Both the position numbers and the translations under genes were made by a program. From Kaistella chaponensis (lineage in GTDB: Bacteria; Bacteroidota; Bacteroidia; Flavobacteriales; Weeksellaceae), in assembly GCF_900156725.1 (NCBI RefSeq), contig NZ_FTOI01000016.1, positions 1-64,000 on the forward strand: a stretch of 64,000 nucleotides of DNA, written 5' to 3'. Below are positions 15,640 through 25,273 of this stretch, piece after piece (position 1 is the first letter of the stretch; the number at the start of each line of letters is the position of its first letter). The notes beneath the pieces were generated by a model, which saw only the letters and a program-made list of their open reading frames with translations, ran no database searches and was not told the DNA's origin.

Positions 15640-17844
15640 TTAATTGGCTACATCTGAAATAAATTTAATTCGCAGCATTCTCACTTCTTCATCACTCAAA
15701 TCGTCACCGAATTCTGCCAAAAGAACTTTCATACTGTCACTTTCACTTCCTTTCATAAAATCCATGAACTCTTCCACCACATCTTCATCAAAATTTTCGT
15801 CAATGTAATAATTGATATTCAATTTAGTTCCCTGATAAACAATGCGTTCCATTTCCTTCAAAAGATCGTCCATTGAAAGATTCTTAGCTTTTGCAATGTC
15901 TTCAAGATCAATTTTCTTGTCGGTGCTTTGAATGATGAAAACTTTGTGTGAAGATTTATTGGCAACTTGTTTCAAAACCATATCCTGCGTTCTTTCGATT
16001 GCATTGTCCGCTACATATTTCTTAATAAAATCAGCGAAATCTTTCCCGAATTTTTTGGCTTTTCCTTCTCCAACCCCATAAATTTTTCCAATTTCTTCAA
16101 TGGTGGTCGGATATTGAACCGTCATATCTTCTAAACTCGGATCCATAAAAACGGTGTAAGGTGGAATTCCGGCTTTCTTCGCCACGGTTTTTCGAAGTTC
16201 TTTCAATTGACCGAACAAAACCTGATCTAAACCACCACTTTGTTGAACCTGAACCTGATCAGAATCTGCTTTGGATTGCGCCAAATCATACTCTCTGTCT
16301 TCTGCGATCATAAAAGAGTTCTTGTCTTTTCCTTCAACGACTTCGAGACCTCTTTCTGTCAATTTTAAAACGCCGTACGTCTCAATATCTTTTTGTAAAA
16401 AATTCTGAACTGTTGCTTGTCGGATGATGGTTTTCCAGTAATTTTCATTTTCATTTTTACCGATTGCAAAATGTTTTGTTGCTTCTAATTTGTAAGATTT
16501 TGTCACCGAATTTTCCTTTCCTACCAAAATAAAAATTAAGTCTTTGGTTCGGAATTTTTCTTCCAATTCTTTAACCAAAGTCAACACCAATTTTAATTCT
16601 TTTGTTGCATCCTTAAGTTTCGGGGGATTTACAGAATTGTCGCACATCATCGCTCCATCACCGTTTACAGGATCAAACTGTTCACCGAAATAATTTAAAA
16701 TATACTGTCTTCTGCTCATCGAAGTTTCGGCATAACCAACAACTTCATTCAGCAGCTGAAGACCAATTTCCCTCTCTGAAACCGGTTTTTGCGCGAGAAA
16801 TTTTTCTAGTTTTTCAATATCTTTTGGGTCATAAAACGCCAAACAAATTCCTTCTCCACCATCTCGTCCAGCTCTTCCTGTTTCCTGATAATAACTTTCC
16901 AAAGATTTTGGAATATCATAATGGATGACAAATCGAACATCGGGTTTGTCGATTCCCATTCCGAATGCGATGGTCGCTACAATGATGTCTGCATCTTCCA
17001 TCAGAAAGCGATCCTGATTGGCAACTCTGGTTTTTTGATCTAAACCTGCATGATAAGGAAGCGCATTGATTCCATTGACTTGAAGAAGTTGCGCAAACTC
17101 TTCCACTTTTCGGCGACTCAGACAATATACGATTCCCGATTTTTTCTGGTGTGTGTTTACAAATTTTACGATTTCTTTATCAATATTCACTTTGGGGCGA
17201 ACTTCATAAAATAAATTGGGTCTATTAAAACTTTCTTTAAAAACTAAAGCATTGCTCATTCCCAAAGTTTTCTGAATATCATCTTGAACTTTTGGCGTTG
17301 CAGTGGCTGTTAAAGCGATTACGGCAACATCAGCAATTTTATCGATAATTATTTTTAAGTTTCTGTATTCCGGTCGAAAATCATGTCCCCATTCGGAGAT
17401 ACAGTGCGCTTCGTCAATCGCTACGAAAGAAATCTTTACATCACGAAGAAATTCCATATATTCTTCTTTAATTAAAGATTCAGGTGCAACATATAATAAT
17501 TTGGTTTTACCAGCTTTAATATCATCAAAAACCTGTTTGGTTTGGGTTTTATTAAGAGAAGAATTCAACACATGAGCTACACCTTCATTGGAAGAAAGCC
17601 CGTTTACGGCATCGACCTGATTTTTCATCAACGCGATTAAGGGCGAAACTACAATCGCAGTTCCGTCTGAAATAAGCGCAGGAAGTTGATAGCACAATGA
17701 TTTTCCACCACCTGTAGGCATGAGAACGAAGATGTCTTTACCTTCAAGTAAATTTTTTATAATTTCTTCCTGTTGACCTTTAAATTTGGAGAAGCCAAAA
17801 TATTTTTTGAGTTCTTTTGATAAATCGGTATTTTTTGTATTCAT
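15640..17844 (-). CDS. recQ: ATP-dependent DNA helicase RecQ
   Basis: 734 residues. Helicase motifs: [16 protein letters not shown] (Walker A, residues 42-57), [19 protein letters not shown] (DEAH box and aromatic loop), TATATP, and [10 protein letters not shown] (motif VI). The RQC region follows and an HRDC-type domain lies near residue 560 ([16 protein letters not shown], then [20 protein letters not shown]). A C-terminal extension of ~120 residues is common in Bacteroidetes RecQ. The RQC zinc site looks incomplete: in the [12 protein letters not shown]...MMCDNS stretch only one Cys remains of the usual four. It unwinds DNA 3' to 5' in recombination and fork repair. It heads a transcript that includes the antitoxin gene. 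Confidence 0.95.
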   Translation of the reverse strand: MNTKNTDLSKELKKYFGFSKFKGQQEEIIKNLLEGKDIFVLMPTGGGKSLCYQLPALISDGTAIVVSPLIALMKNQVDAVNGLSSNEGVAHVLNSSLNKTQTKQVFDDIKAGKTKLLYVAPESLIKEEYMEFLRDVKISFVAIDEAHCISEWGHDFRPEYRNLKIIIDKIADVAVIALTATATPKVQDDIQKTLGMSNALVFKESFNRPNLFYEVRPKVNIDKEIVKFVNTHQKKSGIVYCLSRRKVEEFAQLLQVNGINALPYHAGLDQKTRVANQDRFLMEDADIIVATIAFGMGIDKPDVRFVIHYDIPKSLESYYQETGRAGRDGGEGICLAFYDPKDIEKLEKFLAQKPVSEREIGLQLLNEVVGYAETSMSRRQYILNYFGEQFDPVNGDGAMMCDNSVNPPKLKDATKELKLVLTLVKELEEKFRTKDLIFILVGKENSVTKSYKLEATKHFAIGKNENENYWKTIIRQATVQNFLQKDIETYGVLKLTERGLEVVEGKDKNSFMIAEDREYDLAQSKADSDQVQVQQSGGLDQVLFGQLKELRKTVAKKAGIPPYTVFMDPSLEDMTVQYPTTIEEIGKIYGVGEGKAKKFGKDFADFIKKYVADNAIERTQDMVLKQVANKSSHKVFIIQSTDKKIDLEDIAKAKNLSMDDLLKEMERIVYQGTKLNINYYIDENFDEDVVEEFMDFMKGSESDSMKVLLAEFGDDLSDEEVRMLRIKFISDVAN

Positions 17845-18069
17845 TTGATCGTTTTCACTGTTATAGCTACAGATTTAACGCCAAGAAACCCAATTGTGAC
17901 ACAATTATTTTCGTCTTTAGCGCTACATCTAAAATTGTTTGTTAAATTTGCATTTACCCAAAGTTAAAGAATAATTCCCGAAAAAAACATAATTGATTTT
18001 TTAATTTGAATGTTATGTAAAAAAGGGTGTTCTACTTTATAACAAATTTTTGACTGGTAAATTACAGAA

Positions 18070-19029
18070 ATGACTCATCTCGAAATCCTTCAAATCGCTA
18101 AAACAGCCATCAGTATAGAAATTTCCGAACTCGAAAGCCTCAAACAACGCATCGATGAAAATTTTCTGAAAGCGGTAGAAATCATTAATTCTTCTAAAGG
18201 AAAACTAATCATTGTCGGAATTGGAAAATCTGCTCATGTAGGAAATAAAATTGTGGCTACATTAAATTCAACGGGAACACCTTCTCAATTTTTGCATGCT
18301 TCCGAAGCACTTCATGGAGATTTGGGCGTGATCCAAAAAACCGATGTTGTGCTTTGTATTTCTAATTCAGGGAATTCGCCAGAAATCGTCAATCTTTTGC
18401 CTTTTTTAAAGGATTATTCTTCAGCATTAATCGGAATGACCGGAAATTTAAATTCTAAATTGGCGGAATTTTCTGCAGTTATTTTAGACAGTTCCGTAAA
18501 AAAAGAAGCTTGCCCTATTAAATTAGCACCTACAAGTTCTACCACGGTTCAAATGGCTTTGGGAGATGCTTTAGCCGTTTGTTTGATGGAAATGAATAAT
18601 TTTAAAGAAAGTGATTTTGCAAAATTTCATCCGGGTGGAAGTTTAGGAAAAAACCTTACCGCAAAAGTGGACCAGTTTCTGTCTTCTCAAAAACCGCAAG
18701 TCTCCGAAAATGCGAACATCCGAGAAATTATCATTTCTATCAGCAGTTCTTCTCACGGGATTACGGTGGTGACCGAACAGGACCAGATTATCGGTGTCAT
18801 TACTGATGGTGATTTGCGCAGAATGTTGATGAGTGATCAAGACGTTTCAAAAATTTCTGCAAAAGATATTATGAGCAAAAGCCCGAAAAGCATTGATAAA
18901 AATGCTTTGGCAAAAGAAGCAATGGCTATTTTGAAAGATAAAAATATCGGACAATTAATCGTCACCGAAAATGATAAATATTTCGGCATTATCGATATTC
19001 ACCGTCTCTTAGACGAAGGAATTATCTAA
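18070..19029 (+). CDS. kdsD: arabinose-5-phosphate isomerase (KdsD/KpsF family)
   Basis: 319 residues, the usual length. The SIS domain shows IVGIGKSAHVGNKIVATLNS and HGDLGVI, with SNSGNSPE as the phosphosugar-binding loop. PTSSTTVQMALGDALA closes the domain. Two CBS domains follow (ISSSSHGITVVTEQD with ITDGDLRR, and KEAMAILKDKNIGQLIV). The enzyme converts ribulose 5-phosphate to arabinose 5-phosphate, the first step toward Kdo of lipopolysaccharide. It is divergent from recQ and followed by tatC. Confidence 0.92.
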   Translation: MTHLEILQIAKTAISIEISELESLKQRIDENFLKAVEIINSSKGKLIIVGIGKSAHVGNKIVATLNSTGTPSQFLHASEALHGDLGVIQKTDVVLCISNSGNSPEIVNLLPFLKDYSSALIGMTGNLNSKLAEFSAVILDSSVKKEACPIKLAPTSSTTVQMALGDALAVCLMEMNNFKESDFAKFHPGGSLGKNLTAKVDQFLSSQKPQVSENANIREIIISISSSSHGITVVTEQDQIIGVITDGDLRRMLMSDQDVSKISAKDIMSKSPKSIDKNALAKEAMAILKDKNIGQLIVTENDKYFGIIDIHRLLDEGII

Positions 19030-19144
19030 AAAAAAATCTTATCGAACCTGCTTCTCGTATATTAATAAAAACGGGGGCGATACGATATTCTTTACTTTTA
19101 AATAAGTAATTTCGCAGCTTTAAAACTTTAAAAATAAAAAATTC

Positions 19145-19978
19145 GTGGGCGAGGCAAAAGAAATGTCCTTTTGGGGACACATTGGAGAATTGAGAGGTCA
19201 CTTAACCCGCTCAGTGATCGCTATTATTATCGGTGGGATTATTATTGGATTTAATGTGAATTGGATTATGGATCATATTTTTTTCGGTCCAACCAAAAAT
19301 GACTTTTTTACCTTTCGAGTTGTGAATCACTATTCGCGCGAAATTCTTGGTCACGACAGCATTACTTTGCCCGGTCATTTTGCAGTACAGCAGAAAAAAC
19401 TTTTTGAACAGTTCAATGTCATGATGGCTGTTTCGGTTTTTGGCGGGATGGTCTTGTCTTTTCCTTATATCAGTTGGGAATTATGGCGTTTTATTTCACC
19501 TGCATTGCATCCGAACGAAAGAAAAAATTCTGTGTTTATCATCAATTTTGTGTGGATCCTATTTATGTTGGGTATATTATGTGGCTATTTCCTTATTTTA
19601 CCTTTTGCCATTAATTTTGGACTGCTTTTCAAGATTTCAGATTCCATCGTACAGCTTTTCGATTTGAGTGATTACACCACTCTATTTATGCAAGTCGTTT
19701 TAGGAATGGGAGTTGTTTTTCTTTTTCCTGTGATTGTTTATTTTCTTACAACGATCGGAATTTTGACGCCAAAATTCATGAGAACCTACCGTCGTCATGC
19801 AATCGTATTAATTTTGGTTGTTGCAGCAATCATAACTCCTGCTGATGTTTTAAGCATGGTGATGGCTGCTTTGCCGCTCCTTTTATTATATGAATTTAGT
19901 ATTTTAATGAGTGCATATACCTTTAAAAAATTAGAACGACGGAATCTGGAGGCGACATCCAATCTTCCAAAAAAATAA
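19145..19978 (+). CDS. tatC: Sec-independent translocase subunit TatC
   Basis: 277 residues. KEMSFWGHIGELRGHLTRS at the N-terminus matches the signature before the first membrane helix; the conserved cytoplasmic FxxHxxELR appears as FWGHIGELR. About six membrane segments follow, and FPYISWELWRFISPALHPNERK is the conserved first-loop signature. TatC receives twin-arginine signal peptides and forms the translocon with TatA. The frame starts at GTG 19145; an ATG at 19163 would still keep the motif. A strong terminator follows. tatA is not in this window. Confidence 0.93.
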   Translation: MGEAKEMSFWGHIGELRGHLTRSVIAIIIGGIIIGFNVNWIMDHIFFGPTKNDFFTFRVVNHYSREILGHDSITLPGHFAVQQKKLFEQFNVMMAVSVFGGMVLSFPYISWELWRFISPALHPNERKNSVFIINFVWILFMLGILCGYFLILPFAINFGLLFKISDSIVQLFDLSDYTTLFMQVVLGMGVVFLFPVIVYFLTTIGILTPKFMRTYRRHAIVLILVVAAIITPADVLSMVMAALPLLLLYEFSILMSAYTFKKLERRNLEATSNLPKK

Positions 19979-19982
19979 AATA

Positions 19983-20011
19983 AGAACGGGCTTTTCAGTC
20001 CGTTTTTTTTT
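19983..20011 (+). terminator. terminator of tatC
   Basis: AACGGGCT pairs with AGTCCGTT (one G-T) around a TTTC loop and is followed by nine T's. Confidence 0.8.
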
Positions 20012-20351
20012 ACTATTTCGCTATCTATTTGTCTGTGTTTTTCCGATAATTTCGGTCCAGCTATTGGTGAAAATTTGCTTTTGAAAATCTTTCCTGAGTT
20101 TTGAAAAATTCTCCACCCTTTTATGCATCAAAACATAGCGAAAGCAGCATTTCCATTTTGTGTAAATCCTACATTTTCGTGCATCATCTTTTTTTTTGAT
20201 TTGATTAAAGTTCTCCTCATTGAAATCAAGAATAAAAAATCTAAACCTAACCGTAGGAATTCTCTAATTTAATTTACATTTGAAAATATTTTTTAAAGTA
20301 AAAATCGCTCTTGATCGTTCTTATCAAAGACTAAAAATTTAATTTACAATT
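20012..20351. other. 340-base intergenic stretch
   Basis: I find no gene here. The only signal is TACATTTG at 20275-20282, which fits a -7 box for the MBL-fold gene at 20352, but no TTG stands at the right distance upstream. The rest is plain AT-rich sequence with stops in all frames. Confidence 0.4.
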
Positions 20352-21470
20352 TTGAATTTATTAAAAAAATCCATGATCACACTTCTTATTGTTGCAGCAC
20401 TTTTCGCGGTGGCTGTTTTCATTTTCATGCAACAACCGCAATTTGGAAAAGCACCTTCAGGAGAACGTTTGGAGCGCATTCAAAAATCGCCGCATTACAA
20501 AAAAGGACAGTTTGATAATTTAAGTTTTACACCGCAACTTGCCGAAGATGCCTCGATGACAAAAGTGATGTTTCGTTTTCTTTTCGGTAAAAATGGACAT
20601 GCAAAACCTCAGCAAAATTTCCAGTTCACCAAAACTGATTTGAAAAATCTTGATCCCAACCAAAATATTTACGTTTGGATGGGACATTCTTCCTACTTTA
20701 TTCAAATTGATGGCAAAAAAATTCTCGTAGATCCCGTTTTTAGTGGAAATGCTTCACCCGTAAGTTTTACGACGAAAGCATTTGATGGCGCTGATTTATA
20801 CTCCGCAGAAGATATTCCGGAACTCGATTATTTGATAATTTCTCATGATCATTGGGATCACTTAGACTATGAAACCGTAAAAAAACTGCATCCCAAAGTA
20901 AAACAGGTCATCACTGGATTAGGAACCGGGGAACATTTGGAATATTGGAATTATGATCCGAAAAAAATAATCGAACTCGATTGGGGCGAAAACTTCGATT
21001 TAGGAAATGGATTTAAGGTGTATGCAGAAACAGCGCGACATTTTTCAGGTAGAACTTTTAAAAGAAATCAGGCAATCTGGGCAAGTTTTGTTTTTGAAAC
21101 TCCAAACAGAAAAATCTACATAGGCGGAGATTCCGGTTTTGATGATCATTTTGAAAAAATTGGAAACAAATATGGCGGATTTGATCTGGCTATTCTCGAA
21201 AACGGACAGTACAACAAAGATTGGCGCTACATTCACATGATGCCGGAAGAATTTTTGATCGCTGCTAAAAACCTTCGAACCAAACGCGTCATCGCGGTTC
21301 ATAATTCAAAATTTGAACTCGCACTTCATTCGTGGAAAGAACCACTGGAAAAAATTACTACTTTAAATGAAAAGGAAAATCAAAGATTAATCACCCCAAA
21401 AATCGGCGAAATGGTACATTGGGAAGACGATGCGAAAGTTTATGAAAAATGGTGGAAAAAATATGATTAA
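20352..21470 (+). CDS. membrane-anchored MBL-fold hydrolase (NAPE-PLD/UlaG-like)
   Basis: 372 residues. A single N-terminal hydrophobic segment (MITLLIVAALFAVAVFIFM) anchors the protein; the frame opens at TTG 20352, and an ATG at 20373 at the head of that segment is equally good. The metallo-beta-lactamase motif SHDHWDHLD supplies the zinc ligands. HSSYFIQIDGKKILVDPVFS before it and YIGGDSGFDDHF after it fit the beta_lactamase_2 group that includes N-acylphosphatidylethanolamine phospholipase D. RVIAVHNSKFELALHSW supplies the last His. It probably hydrolyses a phospho- or lipid ester at the membrane; the substrate is unknown. Confidence 0.82.
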   Translation: MNLLKKSMITLLIVAALFAVAVFIFMQQPQFGKAPSGERLERIQKSPHYKKGQFDNLSFTPQLAEDASMTKVMFRFLFGKNGHAKPQQNFQFTKTDLKNLDPNQNIYVWMGHSSYFIQIDGKKILVDPVFSGNASPVSFTTKAFDGADLYSAEDIPELDYLIISHDHWDHLDYETVKKLHPKVKQVITGLGTGEHLEYWNYDPKKIIELDWGENFDLGNGFKVYAETARHFSGRTFKRNQAIWASFVFETPNRKIYIGGDSGFDDHFEKIGNKYGGFDLAILENGQYNKDWRYIHMMPEEFLIAAKNLRTKRVIAVHNSKFELALHSWKEPLEKITTLNEKENQRLITPKIGEMVHWEDDAKVYEKWWKKYD

Positions 21471-21563
21471 GTAAAGTGCTCATTTGAAATTTCGCTTTAT
21501 TATTGGTACTTTCGATTCAGTTTTATTCTAAGCCTCTTTTTTACCAATTTTAAATTCAAAACA

Positions 21564-22328
21564 ATGAAAAAATACCTACAAATTGCAAACGGTTTCTTTC
21601 TGATTTTTACTGTCATTTTCAATTATCTCAGCAATACTGGGATTTTTAATGGAAAAACGATAGGAAATGTTTCCAATCAGTACCACAATTTATTCACTCC
21701 GGCTGGTTATGCTTTTTCGATTTGGGGATTTATTTATCTGCTGTTATTGGGATTTGTAATTTACACCGGTCGAAGTTTATTTAATCCCACAAAAAATGAG
21801 GTCGATGGTTTTGTGGAAAAAATCGGTTGGTGGTTTGTTATTTCCTGCGTCGCAAATTGCGCGTGGATCGTCACTTGGCTTTACGGATTTACCGGTTTGT
21901 CGGTGATTGTGCTGCTTATTTCTTTAGTTGCTCTCTTAATCATTTTAAAGGAAGCGTTGCCTTATCATAAAAATGCAGCTCAAAAGTGGTGGATCAATAT
22001 TCCGTTTCAAATTTATTCCGGTTGGGTAAGTGTTGCTTTGATTGCGGCAACCGCAGCTTGGCTCACCAAAATTGGCTGGAACGGTTGGGGAATTTCGGAG
22101 GTGAACTGGACGATTATTTTAATGGTAATCGCGTCTATCATTCATCTTTTCATGACCTGGAAAAAAAATGCACCGATCTTCGCTTTGGTCGCAGTTTGGG
22201 CATTGATCGCAATTGCAGTTGCTAATAGAGAAGCAAGTTCAGCAATTTATAGTACTGCTTTAGCTTTTGCAGGACTATTATTTCTTAGCAGCGGCATCAA
22301 AATATTTTACAAAAAAACTGCGAATTAA
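21564..22328 (+). CDS. tryptophan-rich sensory protein-like (TspO/MBR superfamily) membrane protein
   Basis: 254 residues with about seven hydrophobic helices. Tryptophans cluster at helix ends: FSIWGFIYLLLLG, GWWFVISCVANCAWIVTWLYGF, KWWINIPFQIYSGWVSVALI and GWNGWG. The FTPAGYAFSIWGFIY segment matches the long flavobacterial relatives of TspO, which add helices to the five of classical TspO. TspO proteins bind tetrapyrroles and act in stress signalling; function in this longer group is not established. Single gene with its own gap on both sides. Confidence 0.72.
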   Translation: MKKYLQIANGFFLIFTVIFNYLSNTGIFNGKTIGNVSNQYHNLFTPAGYAFSIWGFIYLLLLGFVIYTGRSLFNPTKNEVDGFVEKIGWWFVISCVANCAWIVTWLYGFTGLSVIVLLISLVALLIILKEALPYHKNAAQKWWINIPFQIYSGWVSVALIAATAAWLTKIGWNGWGISEVNWTIILMVIASIIHLFMTWKKNAPIFALVAVWALIAIAVANREASSAIYSTALAFAGLLFLSSGIKIFYKKTAN

Positions 22329-22368
22329 TATTTGGACACAGGATAAAAATCGACCTGATTTTCTCAAA

Positions 22369-22398
22369 TTGTTTCCTTCCTAAATTTTCCTAAATTTA
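22369..22398 (+). promoter_or_regulatory. probable promoter of the thiolase gene
   Basis: TTG at 22369-22371, a 19-base spacer and TAAATTTA at 22391-22398, one base from TAnnTTTG. The leader would be about 15 bases. Confidence 0.45.
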
Positions 22399-22417
22399 CG
22401 CTTACTAAAAAACAAAC

Positions 22418-23632
22418 ATGAAAAACGCATATATCATCGACGGAACCCGTTCTGCGATTGGAAATTTCAAAGGAAGTCTGGCTGCAGTAAGAACCGACGA
22501 TTTAATGGCTTCAGTATTGAAAAGTTTGATCGAAAAAAATCCGGATTTGCCTGTCGATAAAATTGATGACGTGATCATTGGTTGCGCCAATCAAGCCGGA
22601 GAAGATAATAGAAATGTGGCGAGAATGGCTTTACTTTTGGCGGGAATTCCTATGAATGTTCCGGGTGAAACAGTGAATCGGTTGTGTGCTTCAGGAATGA
22701 GCGCGATTGTTCAGGCGATGAGAGCGATAAAATCCGGTGAAGGTGACCTTTTTATTGCAGGTGGTGTAGAAGGAATGTCGAGAGCGCCTTATGTGCTTTC
22801 GAAATCTGAAAATGGTTTTGCAACGGATCAAAAAATGTATGATTCCAGTTTCGGGTGGCGATTTGTAAATCCTGCAATGGAAAAAATGTACGGAATTGAT
22901 GCCATGGGAAAAACGGCAGAAAATTTAGCTGAAATGCTTCAAATCTCCCGGGAAGAACAGGATGAATTTGCCTTGAATTCCCAGATGAAAGCCACCAAAG
23001 CACAGCAAAGCGGACGATTGGCTGAAGAAATTTCGGAAATTAAAATTCCGCAACGAAAAGGAGAACCGATCATCATTAATAAAGACGAATTCATCAAACC
23101 GACCTCAACTTTAGAAATTTTAGGAAAACTAAGACCTGCATTTTTGAAAGAAAATGGATCGGTGACGGCAGGAAATTCTTCGGGTTTAAATGACGGAGCA
23201 GCTGCAGTAATTATTGCATCCGATGAAGCGGTAAAAAATTACAATTTAAAACCTTTGGCAAAAATTGTTTGTTCCGCAGTGGTAGGCGTTGAACCCAGAA
23301 TTATGGGAATTGGTCCGGTTGATGCTACCAAATTAGCGTTGAAAAGAGCCAATCTGACTTTGGATCAGATTGATGTGATCGAACTGAATGAAGCATTTGC
23401 CGCGCAAAGTATTGCGGTTTTAAAAGAACTGGGATTGGCGAACGATGATCCACGCGTCAATATCAATGGAGGTGCAATTGCACTCGGTCATCCACTTGGA
23501 ATGAGCGGAACCAGAATTACGTATTCTGCGGCTTTGGAATTGAATAAATCCGGTAGAAAATATGCATTGGCTACGATGTGTATTGGTGTTGGACAAGGTT
23601 ACGCGGTGATTTTGGAGAATGAAAATAGGTAA
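22418..23632 (+). CDS. thiolase (acetyl-CoA acyltransferase), PaaJ/PcaF-like
   Basis: 404 residues. The nucleophile is Cys90 in NRLCASGMSA. GGAIALGHPLGMSGTR holds the catalytic His, and MCIGVGQG holds the second Cys. Stretches such as CANQAGEDNRNVARM and FGWRFVNPAME are characteristic of 3-oxoadipyl-CoA thiolases (PaaJ/PcaF) rather than acetoacetyl-CoA thiolases. It would cleave 3-oxoacyl-CoA (possibly 3-oxoadipyl-CoA) with CoA. No other phenylacetate or beta-ketoadipate gene is adjacent; a 3-hydroxyacyl-CoA dehydrogenase lies 2.3 kb away on the other strand. Substrate is therefore uncertain. Confidence 0.88.
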   Translation: MKNAYIIDGTRSAIGNFKGSLAAVRTDDLMASVLKSLIEKNPDLPVDKIDDVIIGCANQAGEDNRNVARMALLLAGIPMNVPGETVNRLCASGMSAIVQAMRAIKSGEGDLFIAGGVEGMSRAPYVLSKSENGFATDQKMYDSSFGWRFVNPAMEKMYGIDAMGKTAENLAEMLQISREEQDEFALNSQMKATKAQQSGRLAEEISEIKIPQRKGEPIIINKDEFIKPTSTLEILGKLRPAFLKENGSVTAGNSSGLNDGAAAVIIASDEAVKNYNLKPLAKIVCSAVVGVEPRIMGIGPVDATKLALKRANLTLDQIDVIELNEAFAAQSIAVLKELGLANDDPRVNINGGAIALGHPLGMSGTRITYSAALELNKSGRKYALATMCIGVGQGYAVILENENR

Positions 23633-23656
23633 TATATCAAACCTCAAAAATTAAAG

Positions 23657-23682
23657 AAGCTGCTGAAAATTTTCAGCAGCTT
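23657..23682. terminator. terminator of the thiolase gene
   Basis: AAGCTGCTGA pairs with TCAGCAGCTT around AAATTT, followed by a T-rich run. Confidence 0.75.
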
Positions 23683-23713
23683 TTGTTTTTATTAGACCAC
23701 CAAAATGATGTTT

Positions 23714-23830
23714 TAGCCCCGATTGCAACGGCATCCTTTTTTGAGGCGGTACGACGAAAAAAAGATAAAGTGGAAAGCGGGACGGGTTTTGTAAGAAACG
23801 ATCCCGATAGCTATCGGGATTTCTTGCTCC
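23714..23830 (+). repeat. structured intergenic element, copy 2
   Basis: It opens with TAGCCCCGATTGCAACGGC then ATCCTTTTTTG, runs through a short variable loop, then AAAAAAAGATAAAGTGGAAA and GCGGGACGGG. It ends at GCTCC (23826-23830). Blocks at both ends match copy 1 (11373-11481, minus strand) closely while the loop differs. The perfect 20-base palindrome ATCCCGATAGCTATCGGGAT (23801-23820) is nested in the 3' part and is missing from copy 1. Confidence 0.65.
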
Positions 23831-23838
23831 TAAAAAAA

Positions 23839-24285
23839 TTAATGCACCTGAACTTTCGCTGGATCATCGTAATTCACCATCCAATTGATGCCAAATTTAT
23901 CGGTCCACATACCAAAATAAGCGCCCCAAAAAGTGTCTGATAAAGGCATCGAAACTTTTCCACCCGCAGAAAGTCCGTTGAAAACATGATCCGCTTCTTC
24001 CCGAGAATCGGTGTTGATGGATAAGGAAATATTATTACCGACTTGGTGATCGTGGATTCCGGGCATGGTATCACTTCCCATTAAAACGGTTTCCGCAGAA
24101 ATGGGGAGCGACATGTGCATAATCCTGTTTTTTACCTCGTCGGAAATTGGTGGCATTCCTTCTTGTGGCGGCATATCGCCAAATTTTCCTACCATCGGAA
24201 AATCACCGCCGAAAACGGATTTGTAAAAATTGAATGCTTCTTCGCAAGTTCCGTCGAAGGTTAAATACGCGTTGATTGTTGCCAT
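23839..24285 (-). CDS. VOC-family (PhnB-like) protein
   Basis: 148 residues. TINAYLTFDGTCEEAFNFYK followed by VFGGDF is the start of PhnB/glyoxalase-like VOC proteins. The repeated beta-alpha-beta modules end in FWGAYFGMWTDKFGINWMVN, which carries the second-half signature. Metal ligands cannot be assigned with certainty. Similar proteins are small cytosolic enzymes or binding proteins of unknown substrate. It is the last of three closely spaced minus-strand genes, 15 bases after the gene at 24301. Confidence 0.8.
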   Translation of the reverse strand: MATINAYLTFDGTCEEAFNFYKSVFGGDFPMVGKFGDMPPQEGMPPISDEVKNRIMHMSLPISAETVLMGSDTMPGIHDHQVGNNISLSINTDSREEADHVFNGLSAGGKVSMPLSDTFWGAYFGMWTDKFGINWMVNYDDPAKVQVH

Positions 24286-24300
24286 CTTTTTCTGATTTAA

Positions 24301-24771
24301 TTATTGATTTTTCCAGTTGGTTGGGTAATCTAATTTGCCGTCATAGCTTTTCCAACTCCCGATAAATTCTATGAATTGGTTTTCAATTTTCTCGGTTTTT
24401 TTGTTCCATAAAAAGGTGTAAATAAACTTTCCTTTCAAAACGCCGGAATGTTTTCCCGCGCCTTCTTCTGCAAATTGATATTCACCGAAAACAGTATTTC
24501 TTTTATTGCCTACTTTATATTTTGTGATTTTCAGTTTGCCTTCGAAATTGGTGTGCGTCGTTTCAACCAAAGAAAAACCAGAGATGAAATATTCCTGATC
24601 ATTCTTCTTATCTTGTTCAGAAATATTGATTTTCACCTTCATCGGGATTTTCTGGGCAGTGATTGTTCCCACATAAGGTTGGGAATTGTTCATCCAAACG
24701 CTGGAAATATTTGGCATTTGAGCAGCGAAAAAACCGCTAATGAAACTGAGCAAGAGTAGATATTTTTTCAT
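24301..24771 (-). CDS. exported protein of unknown function
   Basis: 156 residues beginning with a signal peptide (MKKYLLLLSFISGFFAAQ). The mature part is polar and beta-rich, with many Lys and Tyr/Phe (KMKVKI-like strands, FSLVETTHTNFEGKLKITKY, FIYTFLWNKKTEKIE). I do not recognise a domain. It sits between a DUF1569 gene and a VOC gene with short gaps, so it is probably in the same transcript. Confidence 0.65.
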   Translation of the reverse strand: MKKYLLLLSFISGFFAAQMPNISSVWMNNSQPYVGTITAQKIPMKVKINISEQDKKNDQEYFISGFSLVETTHTNFEGKLKITKYKVGNKRNTVFGEYQFAEEGAGKHSGVLKGKFIYTFLWNKKTEKIENQFIEFIGSWKSYDGKLDYPTNWKNQ

Positions 24772-24800
24772 GGTCGTGTTTTTAAAATGGAGGGGAAAAA

Positions 24801-25256
24801 CTAAACGCCAAACTGGTCGAGATGATGATTGAGATGTTTCGCAAACATATTATTCCATTCTTGGGCGGTAAGTTTTCCGAAAGAAAAAGATTCTTTGCCG
24901 TCGAAAGCTTCTCTTCCCAATTGCTGTGTTTTCTGGATAAAGCCGATCAATCGTTTTTTTTCTAAATCGAAATCTTGGCGTTCTTTAATTAAAAACTGGG
25001 GTGCGGTAGGTGAATTTTGAGAATAGGATTTTTCTCCAACGACTTTGGGCTTTACAAATTTCTTTAAAATGAATTTCGCAATTCCACTCGGCGCTCTATG
25101 TTTTTGCGGTTCATAGACCATTTCATAAGTTACGTTGCAGTGCGCCAACATTTGATCCACCGTCATTTTTCCCCACTTCCCTATTGTTTCTGGGGTAAGT
25201 TTATTGATTCTGTCGATGTAATTTTGTGCATCTTTAGTGTTAAAAATATCTTGCAT
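24801..25256 (-). CDS. DUF1569 (DinB-like) protein
   Basis: 151 residues. WGKMTVDQMLAHCNVTYEMV and the C-terminal FGKLTAQEWNNMFAKHLNHHLDQF carry the His residues of the DinB/YfiT four-helix fold as found in DUF1569. Proteins of this fold often bind a divalent metal and act as thiol-dependent transferases; the activity here is unknown. A TATTTTTG box lies just upstream. It heads a likely three-gene transcript. Confidence 0.78.
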   Translation of the reverse strand: MQDIFNTKDAQNYIDRINKLTPETIGKWGKMTVDQMLAHCNVTYEMVYEPQKHRAPSGIAKFILKKFVKPKVVGEKSYSQNSPTAPQFLIKERQDFDLEKKRLIGFIQKTQQLGREAFDGKESFSFGKLTAQEWNNMFAKHLNHHLDQFGV

Positions 25257-25273
25257 AGTTTAGTTTTATCTAA

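Noticed and set aside
23683-23940. 85-codon plus-strand frame after the thiolase gene
   Set aside because: It runs through the repeat element and the 3' end of the VOC gene; no conserved protein is visible.
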